A DNA stretch of 64,000 bases, taken from assembly GCF_032193805.1 (NCBI RefSeq), contig NZ_JAVBIK010000001.1, positions 1 through 64,000 of the forward strand. Direction: 5' to 3'. The translations under genes were made by a program, and so were the position numbers. The notes under the pieces are model-generated. The model was given only the letters and a program-made list of their open reading frames with translations, had not been told where the DNA came from and made no database searches. Of this stretch, positions 45,992-54,496 are shown piece after piece; the stretch's first letter is position 1; each line of letters starts with the position of its first letter. This stretch comes from Rhodoferax potami (GTDB lineage: Bacteria; Pseudomonadota; Gammaproteobacteria; Burkholderiales; Burkholderiaceae_C).

Positions 45992-46153
45992 TTAGCGGTG
46001 ACGCTTGCCTGGGTTCTTCTTGCTGCGGGTAGCAACACCACGCTCCAAGCTCACGCGCTGGCCACGGCCGCCGGTAGGCAGGGTGAAGCCGGGCAGTGGC
46101 TTAGGAGCGGGAGTAGCTTTGCGGTCTGCTTCAGTAAAGATTTTGTTGCCCAT
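45992..46153 (-). CDS. Small basic conserved protein, 53 residues
   Basis: The frame encodes MGNKIFTEADRKATPAPKPL followed by a Gly/Arg-rich stretch and a Lys/Arg-rich tail (RSKKNPGKRHR). An AGGA ribosome site lies 8 bases before this ATG, so 46153 is preferred to the farther upstream start. There is no signal peptide or membrane segment. The high charge suggests nucleic-acid binding. I recall similar short proteins in related Burkholderiales but know no function. It is divergent from the deacetylase-like gene; the 125-base gap between them shows nothing else. Confidence 0.65.
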   Translation of the reverse strand: MGNKIFTEADRKATPAPKPLPGFTLPTGGRGQRVSLERGVATRSKKNPGKRHR

Positions 46154-46278
46154 GTGGCGATCCTGTTGAGGTTGGTGAGAAAAACAGTATTTTCTCATTA
46201 TTTTGGGCCGCTATCGGCACCGGTGTAAATCAAGGCCCCACAGCAGGGCGAAAAGCGCGGATTTGCCACAATCCAGAC

Positions 46279-47232
46279 ATGCTTGCCTACTACTCGGACC
46301 AGTTTGTTTTGCCCCTGCCGGACGGTCACCGCTTCCCGATGGCCAAGTACCGCATGTTGCGCGACCGGATCGCAGCGGAGCTCCCCGCTATTGCCCTGCA
46401 CGAGGCACCGGCCGCCACCGAGGGCGAGTTGGCGTTGGTGCACACGCCAGCCTATATTGACTCGATCTTGCAAGGTACGGCGGACCCTGCGGTGCTGCGT
46501 GAAATCGGTTTTCCTTGGAGCCCTGCGATGGCTGAGCGGGCCCTTCGCTCAGTTGGCGCGACGGTGGCCGCCGCGCGCTCCGCGCTCGTGGCCGGCGTTG
46601 CTGCGAACCTTGCGGGCGGCACCCACCATGCCTACGCCCACAAAGGCGGCGGCTTTTGCGTGTTCAATGACCTTGCCGTAGCCGCACGGGTCATGCAAGC
46701 GGAATGGGGCCGCAGCCGTAATCCGGATGGCAGCCGCCGCAGTCCCTTGCAAGTAGCAGTTATTGATTTGGATGTGCACCAGGGCAACGGCACCGCGAGC
46801 GTATTCCAAGGCGATGACACGGTGTTCACCCTCTCATTGCACGGTGAAAAAAACTTCCCCTTCCGCAAGGAAGCCAGTGACCTCGATATCGGTTTGCCCG
46901 ACGGCTGCGCGGACGATGAATACCTGAGCACCCTGGACCACGCCCTGCAAGAGTTGGAGCTGCGCTTCTCCGCGGATTTTGTGTTTTTCCTCGCAGGCGC
47001 TGACCCGCATGAGGGGGACCGTCTAGGGCGGCTCAAACTCACCGCAGCCGGTCTTTATGCTCGAGACCAAAGAGTGCTGGACTGGTGTTTGGACCGTAGG
47101 CTTCCTGTAGTAATCACCATGGGTGGTGGCTACGGTCACGATCTAGAAAAGACAGTGGCAGTGCAAATGCAAACGTACGCGCTGGCCGCTGCCCATGCGC
47201 AACGCTGGGCAGAGGCCGACGTTTATATCTGA
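46279..47232 (+). CDS. Histone deacetylase family protein (acetylpolyamine amidohydrolase-like)
   Basis: This 317-residue zinc hydrolase of the arginase/deacetylase fold shows the His-His pair in GGTHHAYAHKGGGFCVFND, the zinc Asp and His in AVIDLDVHQGNGTA, the second Asp in LAGADPHEGDRLG, and the Tyr/Gly loop in TMGGGYGHDLE. It removes acetyl groups from an amine such as an acetylated lysine or polyamine; which one is not visible. Its end overlaps the 3' end of the convergent GGDEF-EAL gene by 10 bases. Confidence 0.93.
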   Translation: MLAYYSDQFVLPLPDGHRFPMAKYRMLRDRIAAELPAIALHEAPAATEGELALVHTPAYIDSILQGTADPAVLREIGFPWSPAMAERALRSVGATVAAARSALVAGVAANLAGGTHHAYAHKGGGFCVFNDLAVAARVMQAEWGRSRNPDGSRRSPLQVAVIDLDVHQGNGTASVFQGDDTVFTLSLHGEKNFPFRKEASDLDIGLPDGCADDEYLSTLDHALQELELRFSADFVFFLAGADPHEGDRLGRLKLTAAGLYARDQRVLDWCLDRRLPVVITMGGGYGHDLEKTVAVQMQTYALAAAHAQRWAEADVYI

Positions 47233-49598
47233 AAAGTGGTCGCGGTTTGGGCTGCAGCGGTTTCAGAGAACTTTAAGCGCCAGGCGGTGAACTGTTCTAA
47301 GGGCAGCGGCCGACTCAAGTGGTAGCCCTGGGCTTCGTCGCACGACAAAGCCCGTAGTTTGTCGGTGATCACCTGGTTCTCCACCCCTTCGGCCACCACA
47401 GTTTTGCCGAGGTTGTGGGCGAGTTCGATGGTCGACTTCACGATCAAGCTGTCGCTCTCGTCGCCGTCCATGCCCATGACAAAGGATTTGTCAATTTTGA
47501 GCTCATTGACTGGCAAACGCTTGAGGTAGGCCAGCGAAGAGTAACCGGTGCCGAAATCGTCAATCGACAGCTTGAAGCCGCGCTGCGAGAGGCGGTTGAG
47601 GGTTGCCTCGGCCCGGTCCGGGTCATCCATGATGGCACTCTCGGTGATCTCCAGGCAAAACGAATCGGTAGCTACACCGTGCTTGCGCATCAGGTCTTCG
47701 AGCTTGTCAGGGAAGTCCTGGTCCAGCAAGTCGCGGGTCGACAAATTCACCGACACGCACAAGGGCCCACCCGCTGAATTCAACAGTTGCATATTGCGGG
47801 CTACTTCTTCAAACATCCACAGGGTCATTTGCCGGATGTAGCCCGTTTGCTCGGCAAAAGGGATGAACTGCATCGGGGGCACCAAGCCGCGCACAGGATG
47901 TTGCCAGCGCACCAGAGCCTCTGCAGACGAGACAGTGCCGCTCGCTATGTGGAGCTTGGGCTGGAGATAGACCCGCAACTCGTTATTCTCCACAGCGTTC
48001 CGGAGCTCCGAGAGCATTGAGAGCGTTTCCGGGCTAGAGGAATCGAGGGCTGCGTTGTAGACCTGGATGCCGGTCGACTTGTTTTTCGCGACATACATGG
48101 CAATCACGGCGCGGCTCAGCAGGCGGTCTACATCTCCCGCATCGCTCGGCCAGCTGGCAATACCGATGCCAGCGCTGATGTCGACTGTCTGATCCTGCAT
48201 TTTCATCGGGGCTTCAAACGCTTGTGCCACGAGGTTGGCGAACGGCAGCGCACCGTTTGAATCCACTCCCTCGAGCAAGATCGCAAACTCATCGCCGCCG
48301 ACACGGGCGATGTTTTCACGCACGATGCCGGGAATACTAACCAGGCGCTCAGCCACTGCGATCAACAACTGGTCGCCGAATGCGTAGCCCAGCACGTTGT
48401 TTACGAACTTGAAGCGGTCCAGGTTCAGCATCACGATGGTCACGGGTTGCTTGGTCCCTGACTCTTGGGTGTTGCTGTTGATGGCCAAGGTGACCAGATC
48501 GCGAAACTGGATGCGGTTAGGCAATCCGGTCAAACGGTCCCAAAACGCCAGTGCGCGGATTTCGTCCTGCTGGCTCTGGATGCTGGTCCGCATGTGGTTG
48601 AACGCACGCGAAAGATCACCGATCTCATCCCTGTGCCGCAGCGCAGGCAAGGCCATCGAATAGTCACCGGCGCTTAACTGATCGGATGCCTTGGAGAGTT
48701 TGCGCAAAGGCACCGTGATGCGCCGGGCCAGAATGAAGCTGCCCAAGGTAAACAGCACCATCGCGATGGCGGCGAGTGCGAGTAACGCCTGCTCTACCCG
48801 GGAAAACGGTTCCACAAACACATCGATCGGGCGCAACATATAGACATCCAGTCCGGCGGAATGGCTCCGGTCGCCCGATTTACGCGCCACATACTCACGA
48901 CCATTCAAAATGGCGTTGCCGCCGTCTTTAAGGTTCAGCAACGCTGGATAGGTAGACGACGGCAAGCTGCTGACCGCCACCCCACCCGTAGAGCCAATGA
49001 TGGCCAAATCAGCCCGGCTCACTTTGACCAGTTCTTCCACCTGCTCCCGCGTGACGGGAAACGCCATCATCACCCAGCCCACTTGGACAGGGGCATTCAA
49101 AGGCACCATCACGGTGACCAGCAATTTTTCGTCAAAATCTATGAGCGTGTAACCGTCGCCGCCGGCGGCCAGTCGGCTTGCGGTTTGCTGGAAGAACCCG
49201 ACCAAACCAGCTTCGGTAAATGCATCGGTGCTCGACGCTTGCAGCTTGTAGTCCACGGTCAGCAACGCAGCAAAGGCTGCTCCGATGCGCCCGGAGCTGT
49301 TGTCCAGCACCGAGCGGATGGTCTCGGTATCGCCACTGAGCACTGCATCGCGGAAGCCAAAATCGGTGGCGAGCACCAAGGCGCTCTGGCGCAAACTGGC
49401 CGCGCGCTGCTCCATCAAGGCCCACCAATTGGCATCGACCGTAATCAGTTCTTCTTTGACCTGCTGGCGAACGATATCGTCAATATTCCGCTGGGTGATC
49501 AGATAGGAAGCCGACTGAATCACCAAAAGAATGGCAATCGACATGGACACGAACTTGGTGCCCACCCCGAATCTGCGCATGAAACCAAACAACTTCAA
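47223..49598 (-). CDS. Membrane GGDEF-EAL protein with periplasmic sensor domain
   Basis: The protein is 791 residues. TM1 (about 15-35, FVSMSIAILLVIQSASYLI) is followed by a periplasmic Cache-like sensor of about 230 residues, TM2 (about 268-290) and HAMP. The GGDEF domain is intact (ARVGGDEFAILLEG). The EAL domain is intact (SAEALVRWQHP, LEITESAIMDD, IDDFGTGYSSLAYL, LKIDKSF, VAEGVEN, DEAQGYHLSRP). The TTG at 49598 is favoured as start because it overlaps the upstream stop in TTGA and has GGGGAG a few bases before it; ATG at 49580 is an alternative. It is coupled to the cupredoxin-like gene, which may supply the sensed ligand. Confidence 0.94.
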   Translation of the reverse strand: MKLFGFMRRFGVGTKFVSMSIAILLVIQSASYLITQRNIDDIVRQQVKEELITVDANWWALMEQRAASLRQSALVLATDFGFRDAVLSGDTETIRSVLDNSSGRIGAAFAALLTVDYKLQASSTDAFTEAGLVGFFQQTASRLAAGGDGYTLIDFDEKLLVTVMVPLNAPVQVGWVMMAFPVTREQVEELVKVSRADLAIIGSTGGVAVSSLPSSTYPALLNLKDGGNAILNGREYVARKSGDRSHSAGLDVYMLRPIDVFVEPFSRVEQALLALAAIAMVLFTLGSFILARRITVPLRKLSKASDQLSAGDYSMALPALRHRDEIGDLSRAFNHMRTSIQSQQDEIRALAFWDRLTGLPNRIQFRDLVTLAINSNTQESGTKQPVTIVMLNLDRFKFVNNVLGYAFGDQLLIAVAERLVSIPGIVRENIARVGGDEFAILLEGVDSNGALPFANLVAQAFEAPMKMQDQTVDISAGIGIASWPSDAGDVDRLLSRAVIAMYVAKNKSTGIQVYNAALDSSSPETLSMLSELRNAVENNELRVYLQPKLHIASGTVSSAEALVRWQHPVRGLVPPMQFIPFAEQTGYIRQMTLWMFEEVARNMQLLNSAGGPLCVSVNLSTRDLLDQDFPDKLEDLMRKHGVATDSFCLEITESAIMDDPDRAEATLNRLSQRGFKLSIDDFGTGYSSLAYLKRLPVNELKIDKSFVMGMDGDESDSLIVKSTIELAHNLGKTVVAEGVENQVITDKLRALSCDEAQGYHLSRPLPLEQFTAWRLKFSETAAAQTATTFQI

Positions 49599-50203
49599 GC
49601 CGTACTCCCCGCGACTTTGACACTGAGGGTGTCGTTACCCGGTGAAATTTTGACCGGCTGTTCGGTTAATGGTGAGCCGGGCACAACCGTGGAGTGCCAA
49701 GCTTTGAGTTGGTAATTTCCTGCCGGGGCATCGAGGGTAAGCCGCCCTTTGCCGTCGGTGACACCGAAATAAGGGGTTTCTACGATCAATACCCACGCCA
49801 CCATGTTGTCGTGGATGTTGCAGCCCAGTACGGCCACTCCGGGTTTGTCAAACACTACCGGAGCTGCCGGAACACCAGAGTAGAGCTTCAATTCAAATTT
49901 TTTGGTTGGAGAGAACGAATAGACGTGGTGCCGAACCGTGTCTTTGTTGGGAAACAGCACCGAGGTATTGGGTGTCACCACAGCAATTTGTGGTGAAAAC
50001 TGTTTCGCAATTTGAATGATTTCGACGCCGGACAGCGGCTTGGCTGCAGCCTTCGCGGAGGGAGACTCCAAGAAAACTACCGCATTTGCGAGGGGTTTGC
50101 CATCTTTATCGGTCACCGATACCTGTGTATTGGCAAAAGCGATGCCCGCCGCATAAAGGGTGACGAATGAAAGCAGTCGTAAGGGCCGTGATATCCAACG
50201 CAT
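49595..50203 (-). CDS. Exported cupredoxin-like protein (methylamine utilisation protein-like)
   Basis: This about 202-residue protein has a signal peptide (MRWISRPLRLLSFVTLYAAG, then IAFA), a carboxypeptidase-regulatory-like beta domain (VSVTDKDGKPLANAVVFLES) and a cupredoxin-like part. Possible copper ligands are His in DTVRHHVYSFSP and Cys and His in AVLGCNIHDNMVAWVLI. Proteins of this type are often labelled methylamine utilisation protein, although no methylamine genes are nearby. Its stop overlaps the TTG start of the GGDEF-EAL gene, suggesting it is a periplasmic partner or sensor input for that protein. Confidence 0.82.
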   Translation of the reverse strand: MRWISRPLRLLSFVTLYAAGIAFANTQVSVTDKDGKPLANAVVFLESPSAKAAAKPLSGVEIIQIAKQFSPQIAVVTPNTSVLFPNKDTVRHHVYSFSPTKKFELKLYSGVPAAPVVFDKPGVAVLGCNIHDNMVAWVLIVETPYFGVTDGKGRLTLDAPAGNYQLKAWHSTVVPGSPLTEQPVKISPGNDTLSVKVAGSTA

Positions 50204-50275
50204 TGCGCTCTCCAACCAAGTGTTCAGTCCGGGCTTCGGTCTCATTTTGCCCGAAACTAACAGATGGTCACGGAT

Positions 50276-51175
50276 TCAGCGGAGTAATCTTTTCAATTCC
50301 TCACCCAGATGAGGTTTATGGGCGAACGGGTCGGTGGGGTTACGTGCCAGCATTACGTCTTCCATGCGGGTTTGCACAGAAGCAATCGCCTTGGGATGGC
50401 TGTAAATATAGAAGCGCCCTTCGGCCACCGCATCGAACACCTTTTGTGCGACTTCTGCCGCGGTGACCTTGCCGCTCGTCACTGCCTTGTCCGTCATGGC
50501 CTGGCCGATCAGCTGGCTACGGGTGGGTTGGGCTGGCGCCGCATCTGACGGGCGGTTTCGCTCGCTCTGGCTGATGCCGGTGGGCACAAAGAAGGGGCAC
50601 AGCACGCTGGCAGAGACCTGTTCGGTGACCAGCGCCAAGTCCTGGTACAGGGTCTCGCTCAGCGACACCACAGCGTGTTTGCTCACGTTGTAAACCCCCA
50701 TATTGGGCGCGTTCAGCAGGCCGGCCATGCTGGCAGTGTTGACGATGTGGCCCTGCCACGCCGGGTCCTGCTTGGCCGCCTCCAGCATCATGGGGGTGAA
50801 CACCCGCACGCCGTGGGCCACGCCCATGAGGTTGACGCCCAGCACCCATTCCCAATCGCGGGCGGAGTTTTCCCAAATCAAACCCCCTGCGCCTACGCCG
50901 GCGTTGTTGAACACGAGGTGCGGCGCGCCAAAGCGCTGCAGCGTGGCGGCACCCAGCGCCTCCACCTGTGCAGCCTGGGACACGTCGACCCGCATGCCCA
51001 GCACCTGGGCGCCTGCGGCTTCCATTTCGGCAACCGCCTTGTCCAGGGCGTCTTGCTGCACGTCAGCAAGCACCAGGTTCATGCCCAGTCGTGCGCCGAT
51101 GCGTGCGCACTCCAGCCCGAAGCCGGAGCCTGCGCCGGTCAGCACGGCTGTTTTGCCTTGAAAGTCTTGAATCAC
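50276..51175 (-). CDS. SDR family NAD(P)-dependent oxidoreductase
   Basis: This 299-residue classical short-chain dehydrogenase has the cofactor motif TGxxxGxG in VLTGAGSGFGLECA, NNAG in LVFNNAGVGAGG, the Ser in VNTASMAGLL and the YxxxK in MGVYNVSKHAVVSL. A GAGGAG ribosome site lies just before the ATG. Substrate is unknown. It precedes, on the same strand as the lipid-degradation genes, an isolated position with 40-72 base gaps on either side. Confidence 0.93.
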   Translation of the reverse strand: MIQDFQGKTAVLTGAGSGFGLECARIGARLGMNLVLADVQQDALDKAVAEMEAAGAQVLGMRVDVSQAAQVEALGAATLQRFGAPHLVFNNAGVGAGGLIWENSARDWEWVLGVNLMGVAHGVRVFTPMMLEAAKQDPAWQGHIVNTASMAGLLNAPNMGVYNVSKHAVVSLSETLYQDLALVTEQVSASVLCPFFVPTGISQSERNRPSDAAPAQPTRSQLIGQAMTDKAVTSGKVTAAEVAQKVFDAVAEGRFYIYSHPKAIASVQTRMEDVMLARNPTDPFAHKPHLGEELKRLLR

Positions 51176-51215
51176 AGGGGTTCTCCTCGTTATAGGTGTA
51201 AGTCAGCGCTGCTTT

Positions 51216-51779
51216 TCAGGCGCCGCGCAGCATTTCCAGGTGCGGAATGCCGTCTTCGGTGTAGGGCTTGCCCACGTCCACAAAACCGTGTCGCTCGTAA
51301 AAGGCCTTGAGGTGGGCTTGCGCACCGATGCGAATCGGTTGAGGGCTCCACTCGCTTTCCAGCGCTTTGACGGCCTCAGCCATCAGCAGGTGGCCCAGAC
51401 CACCACCGCGGGCGTCGGGCTTGGTCACCACGCGGCCAATGCTGGCTTCGTCGAACGTTACGCCGGCGGGGAAGCAGCGCACATAGGCGACTAGTTCGGT
51501 CTTGGCCCGACCAACAAGTTCGCCATGGAGTTTGGGTGGCAGTGGGTTCTGCTCCGTACAAGGAGTAGCCCGCAACGCGGGCGGGGGACACGGAGCAGAA
51601 CCCGCTGCCGCCCGAACTCCCAGCAAGTGCATAGCCCTGTCGTCCAGCCCATCCATATCCTGGAACACGCAGTTCTGTTCGACCACAAACACCTCGCTGC
51701 GGAGCCGCAGCAATTCGTACAACTGATCCCGGCTCAGCGCATCAAACGCGAGCCACTGCCACTGGATGTCCAAATTCAT
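51216..51779 (-). CDS. ElaA-like GNAT N-acetyltransferase with a palindromic in-frame insertion
   Basis: This 187-residue GNAT protein resembles ElaA: WQWLAFDALSRDQLYELLRLRSEVFVVEQNCVFQDMDGLDD, then IGRVVTKPDARGGGLGHLLM and FYERHGFVDVGKPYTEDGIPH. Between LLGV and ELVAYVRCF a stretch of about 37 residues (AAAGSAPCPPPALRATPCTE onward) is not expected in the family and corresponds largely to a 92-bp palindromic sequence at 51528-51619. The gene stays in frame. The ATG at 51779 overlaps the GST stop (ATGA). Activity may be affected, since the extra segment falls before the beta-strand leading to the acetyl-CoA site. Confidence 0.88.
   Translation of the reverse strand: MNLDIQWQWLAFDALSRDQLYELLRLRSEVFVVEQNCVFQDMDGLDDRAMHLLGVRAAAGSAPCPPPALRATPCTEQNPLPPKLHGELVGRAKTELVAYVRCFPAGVTFDEASIGRVVTKPDARGGGLGHLLMAEAVKALESEWSPQPIRIGAQAHLKAFYERHGFVDVGKPYTEDGIPHLEMLRGA
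51528..51619. repeat. 92-bp imperfect palindrome inserted in the GNAT gene
   Basis: Two 30-bp arms (51528-51557 and 51590-51619) are inverted repeats with only three mismatches, all transitions. The innermost 14 bases GGGTTCTGCTCCGT/ACGGAGCAGAACCC are perfect. The 32-base centre holds a second hairpin GCCCGC-AAC-GCGGGC (51568-51582). This is the structure of a REP- or MITE-like mobile sequence. No second copy was seen in this window. Confidence 0.85.
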
Positions 51780-52714
51780 GCCTGCGCCGCCTTGAGCACA
51801 TAGCCGATGCGCGGAAAGTGCACATGCACGGTGCCGGCACGCTCGTCCATGCGCTTCAATGTAAAGCGGGTGCGGGTGGCAGCGACCAAGGTGCCCGCAG
51901 TCGCCTCCTGGCCGAAGGTTTCGGCGGCGATGGTCACTTCGCTGCCCAAAGGAATGCCGTGCTCGTCCTGGAAGAAAGTATCCAATGGGGCTGTGGCGCG
52001 CGCAGCATCTGCGCAAGCTGCTATGGCTTCTGTAGCAGACAGCTTCTCGAAGCTGCCGTGGCCGATGGCCGCCATGCGTGCCATCCAGGCCTGTACCGAG
52101 GGGGTTGCGTTCAGGATGTCGCCCATCACCGGCACCCGTTTGGCGGTAAACCACAACGGGTGGTAGGCAGCGAAGTCGGCCACGCAGGGGGCTTGCCCCA
52201 ACAAAAAGTTCTGTCCTTCGAGCATGCTGGCGATGCGGCGCAAGTAGCTCTTGTAAGCGGCGGCAGCGTCACCGGGGCGCAGGCGCGTCATGCCGCTGGA
52301 CATGGCGGCGCGGTCGGCGCCGAAGGCTTTGGCGGCTTCCGGGGGCGCGCCCTCAAACATGCTGGCCGCCCCTTTGGGCTGCAGGTTGTAGGCCATGGCG
52401 GCCCAGAACAAAGTGCTGTCCGCCCACTGCGCAACGATGCGGCTGAGGCCCTTGTCGTTTTCGGGGTAGAGGGGAGGCGTGGGTCGCAGCTGTTCCAGCA
52501 CTTCGCAGATCAGGGCGCTATCGCAATACACATCAGCGCCGACTTGCAGAAACGGCGTTTTGCGGTAGCCGCCGGTCAGGGCCACCACATCGGGCTTGGG
52601 CATGATGGCCGGGATGATGACGGACTTCCAAGCCTGCTGTTTGTAGCCCAGCACCAGGCGCACCTTTTCAGAAAAAGGCGAGGTGGGGTAGTGGTGAAGA
52701 ATGAGGTCTGTCAT
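51776..52714 (-). CDS. Glutathione S-transferase family protein
   Basis: This about 312-residue protein has a thioredoxin-like N-terminal domain (LILHHYPTSPFSEKVRLVLG, then GYRKTPFLQVGADVYCDSALICEVLEQ, with the usual cis-Pro and Glu-Ser-like glutathione site). A helical GST C-terminal domain follows (FLLGQAPCVADFAAYHPLWF). An extra 70-100 residues at the C-terminus, including IGYVLKAAQA, are not typical of standard GSTs. An in-frame 59-nt repeat encodes most of EAIAACADAARATAPLD. The gene overlaps the GNAT start (ATGA) and follows the acyl-CoA dehydrogenase by 17 bases. Confidence 0.9.
   Translation of the reverse strand: MTDLILHHYPTSPFSEKVRLVLGYKQQAWKSVIIPAIMPKPDVVALTGGYRKTPFLQVGADVYCDSALICEVLEQLRPTPPLYPENDKGLSRIVAQWADSTLFWAAMAYNLQPKGAASMFEGAPPEAAKAFGADRAAMSSGMTRLRPGDAAAAYKSYLRRIASMLEGQNFLLGQAPCVADFAAYHPLWFTAKRVPVMGDILNATPSVQAWMARMAAIGHGSFEKLSATEAIAACADAARATAPLDTFFQDEHGIPLGSEVTIAAETFGQEATAGTLVAATRTRFTLKRMDERAGTVHVHFPRIGYVLKAAQA
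51978..52036 (-). repeat. 59-nt dispersed repeat, copy d (inside GST gene)
   Basis: On the minus strand this reads GCTACAGAAGCCATAGC, then AGCTTGCGCAGATGCTGCG, and ends ATTGGATAC. It is the closest match to the copy in tex (about 37 of 46 positions from TAGC on). It lies in the same orientation as the GST gene and in frame. Confidence 0.8.
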
Positions 52715-52731
52715 GGGTTTCTCCAGAAAAA

Positions 52732-54414
52732 TCAATAGGGCATGGCGCGCTGCAGGATGGCGTCAAAATCCACCGCAGCACCCAGGGTGCCGAAGCTGTA
52801 GCCCCAGTTGCCAGCAAGCCGGGAATCACAAAACGCCTCGAAGACCGCAGTGGGCGCCGTTTGGTAAAGCAGCGCGGCCTGCACGGCGAGTGCCACCTCT
52901 TGCGCTAGGCGGCGGGCTTCCATCTCGGTAGCCATGAGTTCCACCCGCGTGGGCAAGGACGCTGCCAGCCTGTCGAGTGCGGGGTGGGCTCCACGGGCGG
53001 GAGCCAATTCACGGGCCAGGGCTGCGGCGGTATCGCCCTTGCGCAGGGCGCGCAGCAGGTCCAGCGCCATGATGTTGCCGGCGCCTTCCCAGATGGAGTT
53101 GAGCGGCATCTCGCGGTAGATGCGGGCCATGGTGCCTTCTCCGCCCTCCTCCACATAGCCGTTGCCCCCTAGGCATTCCATGGCTTCTTGGGCAAAGGTC
53201 GCGCCGCGCTTGCAGATCCAGTACTTGGCCACCGGCGTCAGCAGGCGGCCCATCAGCAATTCATGCGGGTCAGATGCATGGTCAAAAGCGCTTGCAAGCC
53301 GCATGGAGAGTGCGCAAGCCGCTTCGCATTCGATAGCAAGGTCGGCCAGCACATTGCGCATCAGCGGTTGCTCGATGAGGGCCTTGCCGAAGGCCTGGCG
53401 CTGCGAGGTATGGTGCAGCGCGATGCTGAGCGCCTGGCGCATCAGGCCGGTGGTGCCCAAGGCGCAGTCCAGTCGGGTCATGGTGCCCATTTCCAGAATC
53501 TGCGGCACACCGCGCCCCTCCACGCCCACCAGCCAAGCCGTGGCATGTTGAAACTCCACTTCCGAGCTGGCATTGGCGTGGTTGCCCAGCTTGTCTTTCA
53601 GGCGCTGGATGCGGATGGCATTCACCGAGCCGGGTGATTGCGGATCCACAAAGTCGGGCAAGATGCGCGGCACAAAAAAGCAGGACAAACCCGCCGGGCT
53701 TTGCGCCAGCACCAGAAAAGCGTCGCACATGGGGGCCGAGAAAAACCACTTGTGGCCCAGCAGCTTGAAGCGCGGGCCCCATGCATCTTCGCCATCGGGG
53801 ATGGCCTGCGTCGTGTTGGCCCGTACGTCAGAGCCGCCCTGCTTCTCGGTCATGCCCATGCCCATGGTCAGGCCGCGTTTGTGGCGGTAAAGCTTGAACT
53901 CGGGGTCATAGGCCCGCGCCATTAGGCCGGGTGCCCAAGCCTCAAAAATTGCGGAGTTGCCCCGCAGCGCGGGCAGCACCGCGTAGGTCATGGAAATGGG
54001 GCACAGGATGGACGGCTCCGCCTCGGTGAACAGCATGAATGCAGCCGCCCGCCGCAGGTGGGCGCCCTCACCCGCCGCCGGGTCCCAGGGGCTGCCATGC
54101 AGGCCGGCTTGGGCTGCAGCATCCATCAGCGCGTGGTAGCTGGGGTGGAACTCGACCTGGTCCAGCCGGCGGCCCAGCCGGTCGTGGCTGTGCAGCACCG
54201 GTGGATGGGTATTGGCCAGGCGCGCATGGGTCTGCATGGCGCGACTGCCCATTTGCCCGCCCAGGGAATGCAGTGTGGATGTGTCCATGCCCGGCGCGTG
54301 AAAAGCCAGTGCGCTCTGCAAGGCGCGGTTGCCCGCCAGCAGATTCCTGTCTGCCAGGGGCTCGGCCTGGTTGAACACCGTGTGGGTGGCCGGGAAATCG
54401 GTCTCGCTGTGCAT
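52732..54414 (-). CDS. Acyl-CoA dehydrogenase, AidB-like
   Basis: This 560-residue flavoprotein has the AidB/isovaleryl-CoA dehydrogenase-like layout. It shows a long N-terminal region (HTVFNQAEPLADRNLLAGNR) and the FAD-binding motif MTEKQGGSDVRANTTQA. LDCALGTTGLMRQALSIALHHTSQRQAFGK and MECLGGNGYVEEGG follow, with REMPLNSIWEGAGNIMALDLLRAL carrying the active-site region. AidB in E. coli is induced by alkylation damage; here the setting beside beta-oxidation genes fits a catabolic dehydrogenase as well. A region at 53279-53337 resembles the 59-nt repeat but is also conserved protein sequence. Confidence 0.93.
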   Translation of the reverse strand: MHSETDFPATHTVFNQAEPLADRNLLAGNRALQSALAFHAPGMDTSTLHSLGGQMGSRAMQTHARLANTHPPVLHSHDRLGRRLDQVEFHPSYHALMDAAAQAGLHGSPWDPAAGEGAHLRRAAAFMLFTEAEPSILCPISMTYAVLPALRGNSAIFEAWAPGLMARAYDPEFKLYRHKRGLTMGMGMTEKQGGSDVRANTTQAIPDGEDAWGPRFKLLGHKWFFSAPMCDAFLVLAQSPAGLSCFFVPRILPDFVDPQSPGSVNAIRIQRLKDKLGNHANASSEVEFQHATAWLVGVEGRGVPQILEMGTMTRLDCALGTTGLMRQALSIALHHTSQRQAFGKALIEQPLMRNVLADLAIECEAACALSMRLASAFDHASDPHELLMGRLLTPVAKYWICKRGATFAQEAMECLGGNGYVEEGGEGTMARIYREMPLNSIWEGAGNIMALDLLRALRKGDTAAALARELAPARGAHPALDRLAASLPTRVELMATEMEARRLAQEVALAVQAALLYQTAPTAVFEAFCDSRLAGNWGYSFGTLGAAVDFDAILQRAMPY

Positions 54415-54429
54415 GCTGTCTCCTCAAAC

Positions 54430-54488
54430 GCTATTCTTTTGATAGCTGCTCGCGCTTGCTTAACGGGCGCCAGAAGCCAATTCGGCCC
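54430..54488 (+). repeat. 59-nt dispersed repeat, copy b (intergenic)
   Basis: The copy starts GCTATTCTTTTGATAGC, then TGCTCGCGCTTGCTTAACGG, and fills nearly all of the 82-base gap between the AidB-like dehydrogenase and the thioesterase gene. It is the only intergenic copy seen and has a more diverged right end. Confidence 0.65.
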
Positions 54489-54496
54489 ATAAATCG

